Part shown: positions 59,993-64,000 of the stretch, piece by piece
How the letters are laid out: the number at the start of each line of letters is the position of its first letter
How positions within the stretch are numbered: position 1 is the stretch's first letter
DNA from: Phaeodactylum tricornutum CCAP 1055/1
Lineage: Eukaryota > Bacillariophyta > Bacillariophyceae > Surirellales > Neidiaceae
Direction: 5' to 3'
Assembly: GCF_000150955.2 (NCBI RefSeq)
Contig: NC_011669.1
Span: 1,370,993-1,434,992 of the forward strand
Length of the DNA stretch: 64,000 nt
Notes under the pieces: generated by a model
Databases searched by the model: none
What the model was told of the DNA's origin: nothing
Seen by the model: the letters and a program-made list of their open reading frames with translations, nothing else
Position numbers and translations under genes: made by a program

Positions 59993-60001
59993 TCACAGTC
60001 A
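59993..60001. promoter_or_regulatory. TCACAGTCA element
   Basis: Exact copy of the recurrent word, 73 bp upstream of the lumenal-protein ATG. Confidence 0.5.
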
Positions 60002-60073
60002 CGGTTGAAACGACACCCAAAATCTTTGACACGCAGTTCGCACATCACGGGGTGGCAGACAATTCACATTACA

Positions 60074-61018
60074 ATGGTGCTCCGATCCTCGTTTCGTTCC
60101 ATCATGAAGTTTCTACTATGTGTTTGTATTGCTTTCGCATGCTCGGTGGCGACAGCCTTTCAGCCGTCGTCGTCGTTTTCCCCGCGGTTGGGAGAGACGG
60201 CACCCGATCCGCACGTGGCAATCCAAGCCGCCGATTCCCAGCCCGCCGGCACGACGACGCGACCCGAGTTTTTCCAAGCCGTCGCCGTTGGATCGGTCGC
60301 AGCTGTCGGATTGCTACCCCGTGTGGCTTCGGCCCGTGGATTTGCGACTTTAGAGCAGGCCTACGAACGGTACTCTCCCCGGATCCGGGCGGGAGGCGAG
60401 TTCTACCGCAAGGACCTCAAAGTGCTTGTCGCCAAGAACGATTGGGCCGGTATCCAAAACGCACTGCAGGAACCCCCTAAACGAAGAAAGGAGGACTTGA
60501 CAAAGGCAGATGCCGGTGTGGCTGCCCGGGCGAGACAGGCGGGAGAGTTCTCCGACGCGAGGGTCCTCGTCGCTGGTAAGTGCTGGGACGAAGAAGGGGG
60601 GGGGGGGGGAATGGTAACCGTCCGACGTTAACGAAGATGGAAAAGCCACAAACCGTCTTGCTTGAAAATGTAGGCCTACTCACTCTGAATCTTCCTTTCT
60701 TTTGATGTTTAACTAGCCGACTTGTACGCAGCTGCCTTTTCGGACAACTCGATTAGCGCGAAAACAAAGAGAATGAAAGAAGCCGTAGAGAAAATGCGCA
60801 ATGTTGTTGCAAAGATGCAGTCGATCGCTCGGCAAGGATTGGGGCAGGAAAGTCAGGGCGGCATCTTTGGTATCGGCGCGAAAAAGGTCCCAGAAGCCGA
60901 GCTGGCCAAACAGATACGGGAACTGTACGTTGAAGGTGGCAACTCCTGGAATGAGTTTGTCTTCGCCGCCAACGAAAACATGCCTTTACAGTTTGACCGT
61001 CTGGAATATGTCAAGTAA
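60074..61018 (+). CDS. Thylakoid-lumen helical protein, possibly PSII-extrinsic-like, 2 exons
   Basis: Exons 60074-60575 and 60717-61018 (267 residues), intron GTAAGT..AACTAG. The leader FLLCVCIAFACSVATAFQPS has the diatom AF motif for plastid import; a second signal (RPEFFQAVAVGSVAAVGLLP, then RVASARGF) with an AxA site points to the thylakoid lumen. The mature region is alpha-helical: RYSPRIRAGGEFYRKDLKVL, VAKNDWAGIQNALQEPPKRR and, across the splice, VLVAADLYAAAFSDNSISAK, then MKEAVEKMRNVVAKMQSIAR and WNEFVFAANENMPLQFDRLE. Size and helical make-up recall PsbQ-type extrinsic photosystem II proteins, but I cannot confirm the family. The intron holds a run of 14 G close to its 5' end. Confidence 0.72.
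60596..60609 (+). repeat. G14 homopolymer inside intron
   Basis: Fourteen consecutive G residues about 20 bases into the intron of the lumenal-protein gene. Such runs vary in length between alleles and can act as splicing signals or form G-structures. Confidence 0.85.
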
Positions 61019-61198
61019 AGTGACAAGCCGTTCACCCTCCATAGCTAAGGGCAGGAATTGCGACCGAGATAGTAAAATCCTTGGTATTGCAGACCGATAC
61101 AAAGTTGTCCACGAGCCAAACATAGAAGATGAATGCAAATTTACTTCTATAGCTAATGTAAGCTTATCAAAACCAATTTTGAGGGTGTTTTTTATCTT

Positions 61199-64000
61199 TC
61201 ACACCCACCCTTGAAATGTTCCGTTCATCATACAGATATTGTCTTTGCTTCGAGCCGCATCCAACAGCTCACGCACGCGCTGATCGACTAGACCCTCTTT
61301 TTTGTCTTTGGGGAGCTTCGGCGAGCATTCCGAAAAGCGACTCTGCACGGTAGCCACATTCTGCGAGACGCGATCGACCAGTTGCCGTTCCATCTCCTGT
61401 GTCTTATTGTCCGACTTGGCCATGGACTTTGTGAAGAAAGCAACAAGGTCATCTCTCATCAAAAGACGAAAAATTGGATCCATATCTTCCTTGTACTCAC
61501 GGATGGCCCCCGCCATCATCGCCATAGAAGTAATGAATCGCCCATCCATCAGTGGAAACCCAATGAGGTTCTCAATATTTGGAGTCATTCGATACGGGAC
61601 TGGTTGTCCTTCCAAGGCCCCTTGGTTATTGTATCGAATCCGAAAGTCTGGAGAAAGAACACGACCATCAGTTTCAATACCAACAACCTTACCAGGGGAC
61701 CTTTCCGATATATGGAAGACAAACTGTAATAAACAGTTGGTGGCCCATTGATTGGAAAAAGTGCGTCGAAACTGGAAGAATGGCTCAGGACTTTGTAATT
61801 TACGGGACATGTAATTCGACAGAATTTGAGAATCAACGTCGCATTCCTTCGAAAAAGATTCAAAAACTTCGAGCCGCGTTGATCGCTCGAAAGCACTTCT
61901 TTCTTCGTCCTTTTGAGTAGCTAGATCCTTGTTGGACAGTGCGACCTTGAGAGCTTCATTGAACCGCCAAGATGCCGGAGCCTCTCCGCTGATCTTCTCT
62001 CGCAATGACTTTCCCATCACTTCGTCCAGTGAAAATCTCGATTCCGGCTCGTGTACGAGTCGCAGCCTTTGCGCGACGGGAACGACGGGATGCGGCTGAG
62101 CCGAGAGATGAGCTCGAGCACTCGGCATTGATTTTCGAAGCACTTTGTCCAGTGCGTAATATGTCTGCGCTGTTCTTTCGTCCGTCCGAGTCCAGTACGG
62201 CAACGCACATTGCAAAAGGTAGCGGTACGTTTTACCGTCGCTGCCTATCATTCCAATTCGTCGGACGAGTTGATCGTTGCGACAAATAACTTTGACGAAG
62301 GGCTCGAACCTTGCCAGTTTCGGGTGTAGCTCAGGGCTTGGTCTTGTGTCGGTCCAACAAGTTGTGTTCGGCATGTAGAGTCCCGGGATCTCGATGTGCG
62401 CAGACCCTCCCCCGTAGTCACTGCCTACTCCTTCCCTCGTTGCACAAATCGAGACAGCTTTGGCTGCAGCTAACGCTGCCTTTTTTGCAGCTGCAGCGGA
62501 TGATGTTGTTGATGTCAGGAGATTTCCTTCATCGGCAGCAGAACCAGTTTTACAATCATTGGCGATTTGGGAAGTATAGCGAGAATCACAGGACCCTGGC
62601 CAGAGATCTGGTGCGTCACCGATACAATACATCGCCAGTGATGGCGAGGACGTGATCAATGGAATAGACCGAGGCGTTGACATAACGTGACTTTCCACCT
62701 TTGCCTTCCAGCTCTTTATCAGCAAAAGGATTTCGATAAGCTCCATAGGTGGTGGTGATGAATCGCTTTCTACCGTTTCGCTCGAAGAGACGTGAAAGTC
62801 ATCTTCAAACGATTTCCTGTGCTGTGATTTAAATTCCGCGGTTTTTATAGATCGTGTATCCTTGCGGTCTGAGGATGAATCCGAGTGACGAAAGTACTTG
62901 ACCGCAATCCTTCCCAATGTTTTCCAAACAGATGCAGTCACTGTTTCTTCGTCCTTTGTCCCGATTGTGGCGGTCTGCGTCTCGGCTCGTTCGAGTAAAG
63001 CTACGATAGTTGCAAGAAATTCCTCCTCGTGAGAAGGTCGAAATTTCATCAGGAGTTCCTCCAGTATAGCCTCCAACGAACTCCAAAGAGAGGTATGAGC
63101 GCGCCTCAGCTGAGACACCATCTCCTCGGAGTAGGAAGCAGAACCGTTGTGTTGTCCGGGCTCGGTGGATGACGAACTTTTTGTTCGCTCAACATCACGT
63201 CGTTCCAGGAAGAATGCTCTCAACGGATAGTATGCAGCTTGAGGATACGATTTCAAAACGCGAGAGAAAATTGTTCTAATTGCACGGCCCTCTGGCCGAT
63301 ATAGACAAGTGAAAAGCTGTGGAAGCCACGGCAGCCAAACCCACGGGGGCAGCCGAGCTGCTCGATTCTCAAACGTCGAGCATAAAACACCTGGTGTTCC
63401 GCCATCTTTGGTGAGCATCCAAATGCATTTCGCAAGATGAATGCGCGTCCATTCATTTGTGTCGAGCTGGATACTCTCGAGATAGCAACCCATCGCTTGT
63501 GCAAGGTACTGCGCTACCCGCTTGGACGAATCAGTACCCACTTCTTTGCTGCCTTCGTGCCCACCCTTTGACGTTGATAGATCCACCTGTTTTTCAGCAA
63601 CTGCACCCAGCATTGAACACAAGCCACCCCAGCTTTCCCAAGCCCGAGCATGAGTTGGAGAGATTTGAAGTGCGTGACAGAAAGCTTGATTTGCTTTTGA
63701 CCTGAACCCCAAAGATGCAAGAAAAGATGCCTTGAGCCTGAAGATCTCACTTTTTTGCGGCTGGTCAAAAAAAGAGAGATTCGTAGTATTTATAAGGTTC
63801 AGTCCGCCGTGTCTCTCAGCGTCCGATCCTGGGTTGTAGTAAGCAAGAATCTGCTCCCGCAACTTTAAAAATGCATCGGACACATTCATTGCACGTTCAT
63901 CGACAGTTTTATTCAAAGTGAGTAGAGAAACATCTCGCATTCCGTGTTTGCGGGCGGTTTTCGCCATTCGGATAGCGGTCCAGGGCCTATCGTGAAGTGT
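61199..64000 (-). CDS. TRRAP: TRRAP/Tra1 pseudokinase subunit, C-terminal part
   Basis: The frame is open to the right window edge (934 codons present; continues beyond). TRRAP/Tra1 is the huge activator-binding scaffold of SAGA and NuA4 histone acetyltransferase complexes. Visible here: the end of the FAT domain (TLHDRPWTAIRMAKTARKHG, DAFLKLREQILAYYNP, RLKASFLASLGFRSKANQAF) and the PI3K-like pseudokinase (LQCALPYWTRTDERTAQTYY, RRTFSNQWATNCLLQFVFHI, GRVLSPDFRIRYNNQGALEG, PYRMTPNIENLIGFPLMDGR). The FATC end reads VRELLDAARSKDNICMMNGT, then FQGWV. The usual kinase DFG and catalytic-loop residues are replaced, as in all TRRAP proteins. A Ser/Lys-rich insertion sits mid-way (RHSDSSSDRKDTRSIK). 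No intron is apparent in this part. Confidence 0.93.
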   Translation of the reverse strand, partial: TLHDRPWTAIRMAKTARKHGMRDVSLLTLNKTVDERAMNVSDAFLKLREQILAYYNPGSDAERHGGLNLINTTNLSFFDQPQKSEIFRLKASFLASLGFRSKANQAFCHALQISPTHARAWESWGGLCSMLGAVAEKQVDLSTSKGGHEGSKEVGTDSSKRVAQYLAQAMGCYLESIQLDTNEWTRIHLAKCIWMLTKDGGTPGVLCSTFENRAARLPPWVWLPWLPQLFTCLYRPEGRAIRTIFSRVLKSYPQAAYYPLRAFFLERRDVERTKSSSSTEPGQHNGSASYSEEMVSQLRRAHTSLWSSLEAILEELLMKFRPSHEEEFLATIVALLERAETQTATIGTKDEETVTASVWKTLGRIAVKYFRHSDSSSDRKDTRSIKTAEFKSQHRKSFEDDFHVSSSETVESDSSPPPMELIEILLLIKSWKAKVESHVMSTPRSIPLITSSPSLAMYCIGDAPDLWPGSCDSRYTSQIANDCKTGSAADEGNLLTSTTSSAAAAKKAALAAAKAVSICATREGVGSDYGGGSAHIEIPGLYMPNTTCWTDTRPSPELHPKLARFEPFVKVICRNDQLVRRIGMIGSDGKTYRYLLQCALPYWTRTDERTAQTYYALDKVLRKSMPSARAHLSAQPHPVVPVAQRLRLVHEPESRFSLDEVMGKSLREKISGEAPASWRFNEALKVALSNKDLATQKDEERSAFERSTRLEVFESFSKECDVDSQILSNYMSRKLQSPEPFFQFRRTFSNQWATNCLLQFVFHISERSPGKVVGIETDGRVLSPDFRIRYNNQGALEGQPVPYRMTPNIENLIGFPLMDGRFITSMAMMAGAIREYKEDMDPIFRLLMRDDLVAFFTKSMAKSDNKTQEMERQLVDRVSQNVATVQSRFSECSPKLPKDKKEGLVDQRVRELLDAARSKDNICMMNGTFQGWV

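Larger units (their letters stand above)
59706..60073. promoter_or_regulatory. Divergent promoter region with two TCACAGTCA elements
   Basis: About 370 bp between the epimerase fusion (minus) and the lumenal protein (plus). Exact TCACAGTCA copies at 59801-59809 and 59993-60001, plus GCAGTCACAGTTC near 59858, lie close to one or the other start. Confidence 0.5.

Noticed and set aside
1-64000. Bacterial-style operons, CRISPR arrays, prophage or LTR elements
   Set aside because: Introns, plastid leaders and gene content are eukaryotic; no repeat-spacer arrays, long terminal repeats or viral genes were seen.

Overview
The window reads as compact nuclear DNA of a pennate diatom, most likely Phaeodactylum tricornutum or a very close relative. 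This rests on gene content and recalled similarity; no alignment was run. Supporting signs are dense eukaryotic genes with few short GT-AG introns (about 65-100 bp), plastid-type bipartite leaders with a cleavable signal followed by an SAF/AF/SF-like junction (for example TNSFQT, ATAFQP, VSAFSH), and thylakoid-lumen type second signals. No rRNA, tRNA, CRISPR array or intact transposon was recognised.

Layout, left to right. 1-7.3 kb: the start of a diatom-family gene carrying an IREYP..LGDNP motif, then a divergent lipid pair: a three-module Mpo1-like/oxygenase-like/PEMT-like membrane protein (minus) and the betaine-lipid synthase BTA1 (plus). 7.5-13.8 kb: an ankyrin-PP2C phosphatase, a mitochondrial-carrier-family protein and DPH7. 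13.9-19.4 kb: two tandem bestrophin-like channels, one with a long repeat-bearing acidic tail. 19.7-28.6 kb: dephospho-CoA kinase, Pelota, an OB-fold/winged-helix protein, ADAT1, an IGPS-like barrel protein, a BMT5-like rRNA methyltransferase and a DUF711 protein. 29-38.6 kb: a zinc-finger protein related to transposase DNA-binding domains, a plastid membrane protein, a FAM173-like methyltransferase, a Wss1-like protease, DENR, an ABC-class ATPase and a small lumenal protein. 39-46.4 kb: YAE1-like, CCDC6-like, a secreted proteasome-fold protein, PWP1 and tubulin cofactor C. 46.4-64 kb: plastid FBPase, a sulfotransferase, an amino-acid transporter, the SUMO ligase NSE2, queuine tRNA-ribosyltransferase, a THEM4-like thioesterase, an aldose-epimerase/NTM1 fusion, a thylakoid-lumen protein and the C-terminal part of TRRAP/Tra1, which runs off the right edge.

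Most genes are unrelated housekeeping genes in alternating divergent and convergent pairs, with tail-to-tail gaps as small as 17-33 bp. Three places suggest joint function. The BTA1 divergent pair is a candidate betaine-lipid (DGTS/DGTA) locus. The two bestrophins with plastid-type leaders are candidates for bicarbonate supply across thylakoids. The plastid FBPase and several lumenal proteins serve photosynthesis. A 9-base word, TGACTGTGA/TCACAGTCA, occurs at least eleven times, ten of them between genes and upstream of a start codon, and looks like a shared promoter element.

Exon structures were built by eye from splice consensus, reading frame and family motifs. Two introns appear to be GC-AG type, one of them bounding a 20-nt micro-exon.
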